From Gemmatimonadota bacterium (GTDB taxonomy: Bacteria > 4572-55 > J002), in assembly GCA_003697105.1 (NCBI GenBank), contig RFFQ01000009.1:1-40099 (forward strand): 40,099 nucleotides of DNA. Direction: 5' to 3'. A program made the translations under genes and the position numbers. The notes beneath the pieces were generated by a model. It had not been told where the DNA came from, ran no database searches, and saw only the letters and a program-made list of their open reading frames with translations. Shown one piece after another: positions 32,716-40,099 of the stretch. Each line of letters starts with the position of its first letter. Position 1 is the stretch's first letter.

Positions 32716-34446
32716 TTACAATCGTTTGATAATGATGAGGGTTATGTCGTCGTATTGGGGTTCTTCGCCGACGTAGTATTGAAGCTCACTGCGGATTTTT
32801 TCAGCTAACTCGCGTGCGGATAAATGCGCAAAACGCCGAATAACATCAATCAAGGCGTCCTCGCCAAATTCTTCGTGATGGCTGTTGATGGCTTCATCCA
32901 CGCCATCTGTAAAAAACACGAGGGTATCCCCGGGTTGAATACCATAGAGATGTTGTGAGTAACTCTGATTGGGAAAAACACCTAAAATGAGTCCACTTTC
33001 ATTTAGCCGTTCGATCTCTCCATCGGCATGATGGATGATCGGAAAGCTGTGCCCGGCATTGCAGTAGGTGAGCGTTTTCTGCGTCTGGTTTAGAACCCCG
33101 TAAAAAAGGGTGATAAACTTTCCGGTTTCGGTGGTACGGCAAATCGCATCATTGACTTTGCTCATAATTTCCGAGATACTAAACCGGTTTTCAACTTGTG
33201 CCCAGAGGGTCGCTTGTAAACTCGCCATCAATAGGGATGCCGGTGTTCCCTTCCCGGACACATCTCCGATAGCAATTCCTAAATCTTGCGGTGTTATCGG
33301 AATAAAGTCAAAATAGTCACCACTCACATGCCGGCTTGGAATATTCATGCCAAAGATGTCAAAACCTTCTAGGGTAGGCGCACTTTTGGGTAATAACCGT
33401 TTCTGGATACTTCGGGCGACGCGTAGCTCTTCCTCCATGCGTTGTTTCTCAAGGGTTTCTTCAAAAAGACGGGCGTTCTCCAGAGCGATCATGGCTTGTG
33501 TTGCCAAAGCAGAAAGGTAATCCCGGTCGTGCTCGGTGAATTGAATATTGAGCCGTTTTTTCCCCAGGCCCATTATCCCATGAACTTCATCTTTAAGACG
33601 CATGGGTACAAGGACTTCTAAGTCCAGTGCGGAACAAAGGTCCCTCAAGGTCGTATCCGAAATTTCATGGCGGAGCATCGCCCGGTGGAAGTCTTGCACG
33701 AGTGCAGAGAAGTTCATTGCCCCCAACACGTGTTGTACCGCCCTCGTGACCCGAAATCCCTTGTACACCTTAATGACCGGTTTACCCGCGTCCTCCAAAA
33801 TAATGGCGCAACGGCTGATCATCAATTGCCCCATTAAACTGAGAATGAGAGTGTTCAAAATTTCGTCAGTGCGCAAGGTAGATGTCAACTCTTTTGTCAC
33901 ATCAAACAACGTTTGCATCTCATGGATTTTCAAATCCAGATGGCGGTTCGTGGTTTTCAACCGGTCATACATCAAACCGTTTGTGATTGAATTGGCGGAG
34001 ATATTTGCCAGAAAATGTAAAAAGATGAGTTCATCCTCGGTAAACCGCTCCCCAGATGCTTTGCCGCCCATGCCCAGCATTCCCCGGTTCACATGACGAG
34101 TACGAATGGGGAAAACCAGTTCGACACCCCACCCACGGAGCTGTTGCACCCACGGGCGGTCATCGTCTGGCGAAAGAAAAAGATAATCCGATTCAATGGG
34201 ATCATCGATAGTAAGCACCTGATCAATTAGCTGTTCCCGCCCTTTGCCACGCGCCAGTTTGATGGTGAAACGGTTCTGATCCTGCCGCAGTAAAATCAAA
34301 CCACGTGTTGTGGGGACCCTTCCAAGAGCGGTAAGCAAGATGTTATCTAGCACCGATTCTAGCGTCAATGCGGACGTCACAACTCGACCCACTTCAAACA
34401 GGGTATCCAGCGTAAAGAGTTTTTGCTCAATGTGTTGTTCAGACAT
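32716..34446 (-). CDS. GAF-GAF-SpoIIE (PP2C-type) phosphatase
   Basis: A 576-residue soluble serine/threonine phosphatase of the RsbU/SpoIIE family. Two GAF domains (about 15-170 and 180-335) precede a coiled linker and the RsbU-type region ARSIQKRLLPKSAP, then the PP2C domain (about 385-575). The latter has GDYFDF, AIGDVSGKGTPASLLMA, CNAGH, FTDGVDEA and YDDITLIIIKR, with metal-binding Asp residues preserved. In partner-switching systems it would dephosphorylate an anti-sigma antagonist, but no STAS or anti-sigma gene is visible. The cNMP and TPR genes downstream form an operon with it. Confidence 0.92.
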   Translation of the reverse strand: MSEQHIEQKLFTLDTLFEVGRVVTSALTLESVLDNILLTALGRVPTTRGLILLRQDQNRFTIKLARGKGREQLIDQVLTIDDPIESDYLFLSPDDDRPWVQQLRGWGVELVFPIRTRHVNRGMLGMGGKASGERFTEDELIFLHFLANISANSITNGLMYDRLKTTNRHLDLKIHEMQTLFDVTKELTSTLRTDEILNTLILSLMGQLMISRCAIILEDAGKPVIKVYKGFRVTRAVQHVLGAMNFSALVQDFHRAMLRHEISDTTLRDLCSALDLEVLVPMRLKDEVHGIMGLGKKRLNIQFTEHDRDYLSALATQAMIALENARLFEETLEKQRMEEELRVARSIQKRLLPKSAPTLEGFDIFGMNIPSRHVSGDYFDFIPITPQDLGIAIGDVSGKGTPASLLMASLQATLWAQVENRFSISEIMSKVNDAICRTTETGKFITLFYGVLNQTQKTLTYCNAGHSFPIIHHADGEIERLNESGLILGVFPNQSYSQHLYGIQPGDTLVFFTDGVDEAINSHHEEFGEDALIDVIRRFAHLSARELAEKIRSELQYYVGEEPQYDDITLIIIKRL

Positions 34447-34470
34447 GTTTCCGTTACATTTTATGATTTT

Positions 34471-34548
34471 TCAAGCGGTACCGGGTATGGGAGCATCCGG
34501 TGTTTCCCGCAGGTTATAGATATTAATATTCGATGAGTCTTCCGCCAT
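34471..34548 (-). CDS. Possible 25-residue small protein between rtcB and the phosphatase gene
   Basis: ATG 34548 overlaps the rtcB stop as TAATG and follows AAAGG by about 4 nt. The ORF encodes MAEDSSNINIYNLRETPDAP, then IPGTA and TGA. It lies 24 nt before the phosphatase start in the same direction. No family is recognised. The overlap is suggestive of translation, but such a short ORF may arise by chance. Confidence 0.3.
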   Translation of the reverse strand: MAEDSSNINIYNLRETPDAPIPGTA

Positions 34549-36026
34549 TAGCCTTTAACGACACAGATAGGGCGCATTCGCGCCACTTTTTTGGAGATAC
34601 CCGCACCATGTACGACATCTACCACCTGATTAACATCTTTATAGGCTTCCGGTGTTTCTTCCCGCACGGTGTCCCGTCCTTCATAGCGGACTAAAATGCC
34701 TTTTTTTTCTAATTCTTGGGGGATCGAACGCCCTTTGGTGAGTTTGATCGCTTTTCGCCGGCTAAGAACCCGCCCAGCACCATGACACGTTGAACCGAAC
34801 GTTTCATTCATGGCTTGTTGTGTTCCAACCAAAATATAAGAAGCGGTTCCCATATCCCCCGGAATCAACACCGGCTGTCCAATGGTTTGGTAGGCTTGAG
34901 GGATGTGAGGATTACCGGGACCAAAGGCACGGGTGGCGCCTTTGCGATGTACCATGACATCCACGGGCTGTTTTGAACGGCAGTAGATGCATTGATGTTG
35001 TTCTCGTTTGGCAATATTATGGGCGACATCGTAAATTTGGTGCATTTGGAGGCTCTTTGCCGAGGTTTTGAAGACCTGCTCAAAACTTTCCCGCGTCCAA
35101 TGGACAATCATTTGACGGTTTGCCCAGCCATAATTGGCAGCACACGCCATCGCGGCAAGATACTCTTGCGCCACATCACTTTGGAGCGGAGCACACGCCA
35201 ATTGCCGGTCTGGTAAATGCAAGTCATACCGGTCCATGGCCTCTTCCATCACATGCAAAAAGTCCGTACAAATTTGATGTCCAAATCCGCGCGAACCACA
35301 ATGGATCATCACCACCGCTTGCCCCTCAAATAACTGCATCACGCTGGCGGCTTGCGGGTCAAAAATTTTATCGACAATCTGCACCTCTAAAAAATGATTC
35401 CCAGAACCGAGACTGCCTAATTGAGGTGCTCCCCGTTTTCGTGCCCGTTCCGAAGGGATCGATTTATCCGCACCTTTCAAACAGCCATTTTCTTCGGAAA
35501 ACTCGAGGTCACTGTTCCAACCATAACCATTTTCTACCGCCCACTGACCGCCTTTGATCATCACCTGTTCTAAATCTTTAGGGCTGAGTTTGATTCGCCC
35601 TTTGCTACCAACACCACAAGGCACATTCCGAAAAAGGGTATCTACCAACTGCCGTTGTTTTTGCCGGATGTCCTTTTCGTGGAGTTCTGTGCGGAGCATC
35701 CGCACTCCGCAGTTAATATCGTATCCCACACCACCGGGGGAGATAATACCATCTGCCATCGTAGAAGCAACAACCCCCCCGATGGGAAAACCATAGCCCC
35801 AATGGATGTCGGGCATCGCCATGGCACGCCCGACGACGCCGGGCAACGTCGCGGTATTGGCAACTTGCGCCGGTGCTTGATCTTTCCGAATATGCCGGAT
35901 CAGCTCATCATTGGCAAAAATCAATCCGGGGACATTCATCCCTTCCTGATACGAGACAGGAATTTCCCACCGGTAGGAATCCACCTGACGTAACTCACCT
36001 TCCCAACGTTTCGAGAATTGGCTCAT
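34548..36026 (-). CDS. rtcB: RNA ligase RtcB
   Basis: The GTP-dependent ligase that joins RNA 2',3'-cyclic phosphate or 3'-phosphate ends to 5'-OH ends in tRNA splicing or RNA repair. The 492-residue protein contains GGVGYDINCGVRML (D103, C106), GSGNHFLEV (N210, H211), H242 in IHCGSRG, H336 in YDVAHNIA, the longer GSTCHGAGRVLSRRKA (H415 nucleotide-linked His), and GAGISKKVARMRP. All metal and GMP-linked residues are present. Start ATG 36026 follows AAGGG by about 8 nt; the frame reaching 36089 lacks a good site. No RtcA or RtcR gene is present. Confidence 0.97.
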   Translation of the reverse strand: MSQFSKRWEGELRQVDSYRWEIPVSYQEGMNVPGLIFANDELIRHIRKDQAPAQVANTATLPGVVGRAMAMPDIHWGYGFPIGGVVASTMADGIISPGGVGYDINCGVRMLRTELHEKDIRQKQRQLVDTLFRNVPCGVGSKGRIKLSPKDLEQVMIKGGQWAVENGYGWNSDLEFSEENGCLKGADKSIPSERARKRGAPQLGSLGSGNHFLEVQIVDKIFDPQAASVMQLFEGQAVVMIHCGSRGFGHQICTDFLHVMEEAMDRYDLHLPDRQLACAPLQSDVAQEYLAAMACAANYGWANRQMIVHWTRESFEQVFKTSAKSLQMHQIYDVAHNIAKREQHQCIYCRSKQPVDVMVHRKGATRAFGPGNPHIPQAYQTIGQPVLIPGDMGTASYILVGTQQAMNETFGSTCHGAGRVLSRRKAIKLTKGRSIPQELEKKGILVRYEGRDTVREETPEAYKDVNQVVDVVHGAGISKKVARMRPICVVKG

Positions 36027-36281
36027 ATTTTTACCCTTACTACGAAAATAATCGTGTATGAAAAAAAGGCATATTTCAATGTGTTTCACCCAGCCATAGC
36101 TGGCAGAAGTGCCGTTATCCGATGTGGAGACGCTTCAAATTCTAGGTGAATCAAATTCTGGGGAGATCACATCCCTTTTGCAAAAAGGGTAACGGTATCG
36201 TAATGGAAGGGAGGGCACAGTGTCAAGGTTTTTCACGAATCAAGTCCGCACACAAGAGAGCCGTTTCGCCCAAAAAACTTC
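36027..36281. other. Intergenic region upstream of rtcB and the glycosyl-phosphate transferase gene
   Basis: Together with 36311-36497, this divergent gap is 471 nt. No convincing long ORF is present. A small hairpin CCAGC-CATA-GCTGG lies near 36092-36106. No clear rtcB promoter was found by eye in this stretch. Confidence 0.4.
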
Positions 36282-36310
36282 TTGACTTCAATCTAAAGAT
36301 GCCATACATT
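36282..36310 (+). promoter_or_regulatory. Promoter for the polyprenyl-phosphate transferase-GGGPS operon
   Basis: TTGACT (36282-36287), 17-bp spacer, TACATT (36305-36310). This implies a leader of about 180 nt before the GTG at 36498. The leader holds an AGGAGG at 36363-36368 followed by a 9-codon ORF (GTG 36371 to TAA 36400), and the inverted repeat at 36437-36481. Confidence 0.6.
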
Positions 36311-36436
36311 TTGCGAAATTTCTTACAGATCGCCAACACAACGTGTTCCACCGTAAACCTTTAGGAGGTAGTGCCTATCGTAACTTGCTACGGTTACTAA
36401 TTACATATATTTGACAGGGGTTAATTTATAGCAAGT

Positions 36437-36481
36437 TTTTGTAAACAATGTTGTCCGATAAGTGGCATATTGTTTACAAAA
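36437..36481. repeat. Perfect 13-bp inverted repeat in the leader of the transferase gene
   Basis: TTTTGTAAACAAT (36437-36449) and ATTGTTTACAAAA (36469-36481) are exact reverse complements, separated by 19 nt. It ends 4 nt before the AGGAGG ribosome site (36486-36491) of the GTG start at 36498. It may be a DNA operator or an RNA hairpin controlling translation initiation. Confidence 0.85.
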
Positions 36482-36497
36482 TGATAGGAGGTTGATT

Positions 36498-37622
36498 GTG
36501 TCACATGTCATTATCTTCTTAGGTGCACTCTGTTGCGGTCTCATTTTTACCCCCTTGATGATCCGCCTTGCCCACATTCTGGATATTCTCGATAAACCGA
36601 ACCCCCATAATCCCGGTAAGATTCATCGCCAGCCCATCGCGTTATTAGGTGGAGTTGCCATCTACCTAACCGTGTTGGTAATAAGCGGGTTTGTGTTAGA
36701 CTGGAATTTACGTATCCTCGGGCTATTTAGCGCCCTAACGGTCATCATGCTATTGGGGTTAATTGATGATCTACGCGGACTCGATTATAAAGTGCGGTTG
36801 GGTGTCCAATTCTTGGTAGCTCTGTTTATTGTATTTGGTTTGGATATTAAGATTGCGTTTTTGGCAGAGTACCCCTTTATTGGATATCCGTTGACCTTGC
36901 TCTGGATTGTCGGGGTGACCAATGCGTTAAACCTGATGGATAATGTCGATGGTGCCACCGGCGGGGTGAGTTTTATTGCCGCGTTGGGATTATTTGGATT
37001 TGCCGTACTGACCGGAAATACGGTCGTTGCCACGTTATCGGTGACATTAGCCGGTGCCGTGCTGGCATTTTTGAGGTTTAATTTTAAGCCGGCGCGTATT
37101 TTTCTAGGGGATACGGGTAGTTTACTGCTGGGCTTGTTTCTTGCCACACTGGCATTGATAGAAACCCAAACGCTTGCTCCGTTTTCGTGGCATCATGCGT
37201 TTATCTTCCCCTTGCTATTGGGTGTACCAATCTACGATACAACATTGGCAACATTACTGCGGATTTACTACGGGCGTCCCGTCTATTTAGCGGATAAAAG
37301 TAACCTGACATACCGGTTGTTTGATGTGGGCTTCTCCCAACTTCAGACGGTCTTTATTGAATACGGTATGGGCATTTATTTTCTGTTATGTGCAATGACC
37401 CTCTGGTGGGCACCGCCCGCACACGGGATATTCCTTGTGCTTATCACCGTTGGATTTTTAACATTTCTCGGTACACGATTCGCCAAGCACAATAGTACCG
37501 TCCATGTGGCACCGTCCATCAAACCAACCAGTTCCCAACGGATTATCTCATATAAATTTCGGGAAAACAAACACCGCCCGAGTATTGAGGAATCCCTCCT
37601 TGCTCAACAGACTGACCACTAA
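36498..37622 (+). CDS. Undecaprenyl-phosphate sugar-1-phosphate transferase (WecA/TagO/MraY family)
   Basis: A 374-residue polytopic enzyme transferring a sugar-1-phosphate, probably GlcNAc-1-P, from a UDP-sugar to undecaprenyl phosphate, starting a glycan on the inner membrane. About ten helices are visible. Catalytic motifs: D90-D91 in GLIDDLRG, NALNLMDNVDG (145-152) and FLGDTGSLLLG (203-213). The usual histidine-rich loop appears as DKSNLTYRLFDVG, without the HHR of WecA relatives, so substrate choice may differ. GTG 36498 follows AGGAGG by 6 nt. It is not MraY by context, as no mur cluster is present. The GGGPS gene starts 17 nt downstream. Confidence 0.88.
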   Translation: MSHVIIFLGALCCGLIFTPLMIRLAHILDILDKPNPHNPGKIHRQPIALLGGVAIYLTVLVISGFVLDWNLRILGLFSALTVIMLLGLIDDLRGLDYKVRLGVQFLVALFIVFGLDIKIAFLAEYPFIGYPLTLLWIVGVTNALNLMDNVDGATGGVSFIAALGLFGFAVLTGNTVVATLSVTLAGAVLAFLRFNFKPARIFLGDTGSLLLGLFLATLALIETQTLAPFSWHHAFIFPLLLGVPIYDTTLATLLRIYYGRPVYLADKSNLTYRLFDVGFSQLQTVFIEYGMGIYFLLCAMTLWWAPPAHGIFLVLITVGFLTFLGTRFAKHNSTVHVAPSIKPTSSQRIISYKFRENKHRPSIEESLLAQQTDH

Positions 37623-37639
37623 CTTGATTTTTAATTGAA

Positions 37640-38407
37640 ATGACATTGGTAAAATGCCATTCTTATTTGCTAGAGCGCATCAAGCACCATTCCGCTTCGC
37701 GGGGTGGTGCTTTCTTACCTTTAATCGACCCCGATAAACAAGACTACGCCACGACGATCCGCATTGCCTGTCACTGCCAAGACGCCGGCGCCGATGCCAT
37801 TTTAATCGGAGGGAGTCTTTTATTTTCCAATGACTTAGATACGTTGATCCAAAATATAAAAGAAGAAGTATCAATCCCGTTGATTCTCTTTCCCGGGAGT
37901 TCGATGCACCTCTCCCCGTATGCGGATGCAATCTTTTATCTCTCGTTGATCAGCGGGCGTAACGCCAACTTGCTTATTGGGGAGCACGTTATTTCCGCAC
38001 CGATTATCCACAAATACCAATTGGAAGCCATCCCGACCGGATATATGCTGATCGAATCTGGTCGCGTTACCTCCGTCGAATTTGTCAGTAATACGCGCCC
38101 CATTCCTCGCAACAAGACCTCCATCGCTGTTGCCCATGCCTTAGCCGCAGAATATTTAGGTATGAAGTTAATTTATTTGGAAGGAGGGAGTGGTGCATTG
38201 CAAAGCGTACCGGTGGAAATGATCCGCGCGATACGAGAAGTTGTGCAGACCCCACTTATTGTGGGGGGCGGCATCCGTACCCCTGAAGAGGCGGCGGCAA
38301 AAGTTGAGGCGGGAGCAAATATTGTAGTGGTGGGTACCGCAATTGAGCAACAGGATGATCCTACGTTCGTTCGGACGATGGCAGCGGCAGTACACCAATC
38401 TGGATAG
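37640..38407 (+). CDS. Geranylgeranylglyceryl phosphate synthase-like (PcrB/GGGPS, group II)
   Basis: A 255-residue TIM-barrel that joins a prenyl diphosphate to sn-glycerol-1-phosphate, the first step of archaeal-type ether lipids in archaea. Conserved elements: D30-P-D32-K33 (LIDPDK), GGSLL (57-61), YLEGGSGA (E181), VGGGIRTPEEA and VVVGTAIE. The phosphate-binding motifs are complete and the length is normal for the family. Bacterial group II homologues occur in FCB-type bacteria. The prenyl chain length is not deducible here. The start ATG at 37640 has a weak ribosome site, and it lies 17 nt after the transferase gene. Confidence 0.9.
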   Translation: MTLVKCHSYLLERIKHHSASRGGAFLPLIDPDKQDYATTIRIACHCQDAGADAILIGGSLLFSNDLDTLIQNIKEEVSIPLILFPGSSMHLSPYADAIFYLSLISGRNANLLIGEHVISAPIIHKYQLEAIPTGYMLIESGRVTSVEFVSNTRPIPRNKTSIAVAHALAAEYLGMKLIYLEGGSGALQSVPVEMIRAIREVVQTPLIVGGGIRTPEEAAAKVEAGANIVVVGTAIEQQDDPTFVRTMAAAVHQSG

Positions 38408-38503
38408 GGTTTACCCTCCTCGGACGCTGCGATGAAGAGGCGCATCCCCTCTCCGACAATCCGTTAATTACCAAATCGATACAAAATAGACTCCAAACGC
38501 CAC

Positions 38504-38527
38504 AGCCGAAATTTACTTGCTTCGGCT
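38504..38527. repeat. Small intergenic hairpin
   Basis: AGCCGAA (38504-38510) and TTCGGCT (38521-38527) around a 10-nt loop, in the 284-nt gap between the convergent GGGPS and L,D-transpeptidase genes. There is no clear T-run on either strand, so it is at best a weak terminator. The rest of the gap shows no ORF. Confidence 0.5.
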
Positions 38528-38691
38528 ATGGAAAAGACTCCCACCGCATCATCACAAGCTAACGACACGGCTCACTTGCCGCGGGGATTTTGAACACAGA
38601 ACATCAATAAAACAAAAATCTTGAAAAAGGCTAATAACTATGAATTTTACACAGTGCTCCCGCCGTCAAGGGTAGCCAATGGTTAGCCCGC

Positions 38692-39423
38692 CTATTGTTC
38701 GCTAAATACGTATCTGCCGTTTTCCACTTCCACGTTGGGAGGAAGGTGACCATTATCTTCAAACCAGTCATAACCTTCTTTCAGATTCTCCCAAAATGAA
38801 TACCACTCTGAGTCTCTATGCCTCTCCATATTCTCATCCGTCATCCTAAAGGGGAATATATGAACTCTAAAATACGACTGACCGTTTCTAAATGCGGCAT
38901 CGCCCAAGGCATAGATTTCTTCAATCAAACTATCTGTCATGGCATAGCAACCAATGGACACACAACTGCCGTGAACCATTAAAGCACTGCCAGTTCGATG
39001 ATGATACCTGTCATATCTGTTTGGATAACCCAGATTGAATGACAAATGGAAATCACTCAAAGGATTTAGGCGGTTCGGGGTAACAAAATAAAACCCCTCC
39101 GGTGCTTTACCATCTCCCTGTCTTGTCTTTGGACCTAATCCACCAGAACCATAGGTACAGATGGGATAAGATTTGAATAAGTAAAAACGGTTCCCCTGTC
39201 TTATCCAAACTTCCAGAATCATTTCTTCCTTAAAAATCCTAATAAATATCGGTGCGCCATATTGTAACTCTTCGTTTTCGAGTTCTATTCTTAATTGTGG
39301 CGCCACACGATTTATTGCTTCACGTGAGCGTGGACTTGATGGAATACTATTTTGCGCATAGCATATTGATGCCAAAATAAAAATTGAAACAAACGTAATT
39401 GTTTTAATAGGTCTAATCACCAA
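38692..39423 (-). CDS. L,D-transpeptidase (YkuD family)
   Basis: A 243-residue exported enzyme that makes or edits 3-3 or lipoprotein cross-links in peptidoglycan, or trims the wall. The N-terminus is a signal peptide (about 1-23: ITFVSIFILASICYA). The YkuD domain (about 60-200) has APEGFYFVTPNRLNP and the active site HGSCVSIGCYAMTD, H151 to C159, the nucleophile. It belongs to the murein-peptide carboxypeptidase-like ErfK/YafK-type branch, judging by the SIGC-YAMTD pattern. The start is a TTG or GTG (39423 or 39420) after AGAGAAG. The VOC gene lies 48 nt upstream. Confidence 0.9.
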   Translation of the reverse strand: MVIRPIKTITFVSIFILASICYAQNSIPSSPRSREAINRVAPQLRIELENEELQYGAPIFIRIFKEEMILEVWIRQGNRFYLFKSYPICTYGSGGLGPKTRQGDGKAPEGFYFVTPNRLNPLSDFHLSFNLGYPNRYDRYHHRTGSALMVHGSCVSIGCYAMTDSLIEEIYALGDAAFRNGQSYFRVHIFPFRMTDENMERHRDSEWYSFWENLKEGYDWFEDNGHLPPNVEVENGRYVFSEQ

Positions 39424-39471
39424 ATTATAACTTCTCTTTTAATGTCTGGGTTAACATAGAGATAAAGGGAG

Positions 39472-39831
39472 TTATTTGCCGATAATCTCCAAATAAACAC
39501 CGTTGGGGTCTCTCCAATTTACATGCCGCAACCCATCCCGAGGACCTCCAACAAACTGTCGAGGCTCGCCCTCAAACCAAATAGAGTGGCGTAACTTCTC
39601 ATACGTGGCGTCAAAATCATCCGTGTAAAAACTCACATGTTGTTGATCGGGCACAATGCCCTCAAAATCTGCTTTAGCGACCAACACTACGGAAAAGCCC
39701 TCACCCGCTTTGAGGTATGTTGCTGTGGGGCGTTTCTCCTCAATCTGAAAACCAAGCAGCTGAGTGTAGTAAGCCACAGAGTCTTCCATGACATCAACTA
39801 CAATGGAGACATGATCAATTTTAGAAAACAT
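39472..39831 (-). CDS. VOC (glyoxalase/bleomycin resistance fold) family protein
   Basis: A 119-residue single vicinal-oxygen-chelate protein. It starts IDHVSIVVDVMEDSVAYYTQ LLGF, with the metal-binding His in DHVSI, further H in QHVSFYTDD and E in VYLEIIG, as in metal-dependent VOC proteins. The reaction cannot be told: methylmalonyl-CoA epimerase, glyoxalase and thiol transferase types share this fold. Given the acyl-CoA genes nearby, an acyl-CoA role is possible but unsupported. Confidence 0.85.
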   Translation of the reverse strand: MFSKIDHVSIVVDVMEDSVAYYTQLLGFQIEEKRPTATYLKAGEGFSVVLVAKADFEGIVPDQQHVSFYTDDFDATYEKLRHSIWFEGEPRQFVGGPRDGLRHVNWRDPNGVYLEIIGK

Positions 39832-39850
39832 CGCAACTTCCTTCGGTTAG

Positions 39851-39905
39851 CAGTGATCAGTGGGCAGTGCACAGTGTGCCGTTTACCAGTGATAACGGCA
39901 CACTG
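39851..39905. repeat. Heptad CAGTG repeats and a 12-bp inverted repeat
   Basis: CAGTG occurs at 39851, 39858, 39865 and 39872, exactly 7 bp apart, and again at 39887. The last unit begins a perfect hairpin: CAGTGTGCCGTT (39872-39883) with AACGGCACACTG (39894-39905), 10-nt loop. It lies in the 90-nt gap between the dehydrogenase and VOC genes and may act as a weak terminator. Confidence 0.85.
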
Positions 39906-39921
39906 CCAACGGATAAACGGC

Positions 39922-40099
39922 TTACTGATAATTGTAAAAGCCCATCCCGGATTTTCGCCCTAAGTGCCCCGCTTCGACCATCTTCACCAACAAGGGACAG
40001 GGACGATATTTGGGGTCTTTAAATCCTTCGTACAGCACTTCCATAATTGCCAAACAGACATCCAAACCGATGAAATCTGCCAAGGTCAATGGTCCCATG
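39922..40099 (-). CDS. 3-hydroxyacyl-CoA (3-hydroxybutyryl-CoA) dehydrogenase, C-terminus only
   Basis: The last 58 codons and the stop of a gene entering from the right edge. The visible part, [20 protein letters not shown], followed by [36 protein letters not shown] and Q, is the typical C-terminal domain of FadB/Hbd-type dehydrogenases, which oxidise 3-hydroxyacyl-CoA with NAD. The NAD-binding part is outside the window. It suggests a butyrate or fatty-acid pathway nearby. Confidence 0.93.
   Translation of the reverse strand, partial: MGPLTLADFIGLDVCLAIMEVLYEGFKDPKYRPCPLLVKMVEAGHLGRKSGMGFYNYQ

Noticed and set aside
36371-36400. Nine-codon ORF after AGGAGG as a leader peptide gene
   Set aside because: The GTG is only 2 nt from the ribosome site. 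It is kept only as part of the leader observation.
36411-36436. TTGACA at 36411 as a promoter close to the transferase gene
   Set aside because: No -10 box is found at 16-18 bp; the better pair is at 36282-36310.

Overview
The window looks like a chromosomal segment of an uncultured Gram-negative, probably anaerobic or facultative bacterium. Evidence for a Gram-negative envelope is lipoprotein signal peptides, SPOR and SpoIID wall proteins, a BatA/BatD pair, and SBP and chemoreceptor genes. A sodium-pumping decarboxylase and an eight-haem cytochrome c suggest an anaerobic, sodium-based energy metabolism. A group II-like geranylgeranylglyceryl phosphate synthase (GGGPS) points to the Fibrobacteres-Chlorobi-Bacteroidetes (FCB) supergroup, but no rRNA or ribosomal protein is present to fix the lineage.

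Layout. (1) 1-566, minus: the promoter-proximal end of a leftward operon encoding an excisionase-type HTH protein and the first 58 residues of a SNF2-type helicase like those of phage-defence loci. It lies just beyond the 3' end of ssrA (tmRNA, 847-1212, minus), a classic island integration site. (2) 1324-9779, plus: a long operon with a good promoter: a poly-gamma-glutamate system protein, an orphan substrate-binding protein, a chemoreceptor, folP, the c-di-AMP synthase cdaA, a GAF/PAS histidine kinase, and (after 136 nt) an AlaX-type alanyl-tRNA editing protein. It ends at a 17-bp-arm bidirectional terminator. (3) 9979-15156, minus: a sodium-translocating methylmalonyl-CoA decarboxylase operon (mmdA, oadG, biotin carrier, oadB) followed by an octaheme HAO-like cytochrome. 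(4) 15243-24197, plus: a small zinc-ribbon-like protein, then a run containing a subtilase fused to a CBM48-like domain, BatD-like and BatA proteins, two SpoIID-domain proteins, a lipoprotein and a lone MalG-type permease. (5) 24160-26445: c-di-GMP-related genes, with an EAL protein and a receiver protein leftward and a PilZ protein rightward. (6) 26564-29921, plus: a membrane protein, an extended SDR, and a DUF4388-TPR protein. (7) 29988-36026, minus: RtcB, a possible 25-codon ORF, a GAF-GAF-SpoIIE phosphatase, two cNMP-binding-fold proteins and a TPR membrane protein. (8) 36282-38407, plus: a polyprenyl-phosphate sugar-1-phosphate transferase preceded by a perfect 13-bp inverted repeat, then GGGPS. 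(9) 38692-40099, minus: an L,D-transpeptidase, a VOC protein and the C-terminus of a 3-hydroxyacyl-CoA dehydrogenase.

How it fits together. Much of the window is signalling and envelope maintenance: c-di-AMP and c-di-GMP proteins, a histidine kinase, a phosphatase, cNMP-fold proteins and TPR scaffolds, plus wall-acting enzymes. The decarboxylase couples propionate-pathway chemistry to a sodium gradient. The most unusual items are the edge defence locus next to ssrA, the SpoIIE/cNMP/TPR module, the subtilase-CBM48 fusion, the two SpoIID genes around a lone permease, the archaeal-type lipid enzyme and the inverted repeat in front of the sugar-phosphate transferase. No CRISPR array, tRNA, rRNA or insertion sequence was seen.
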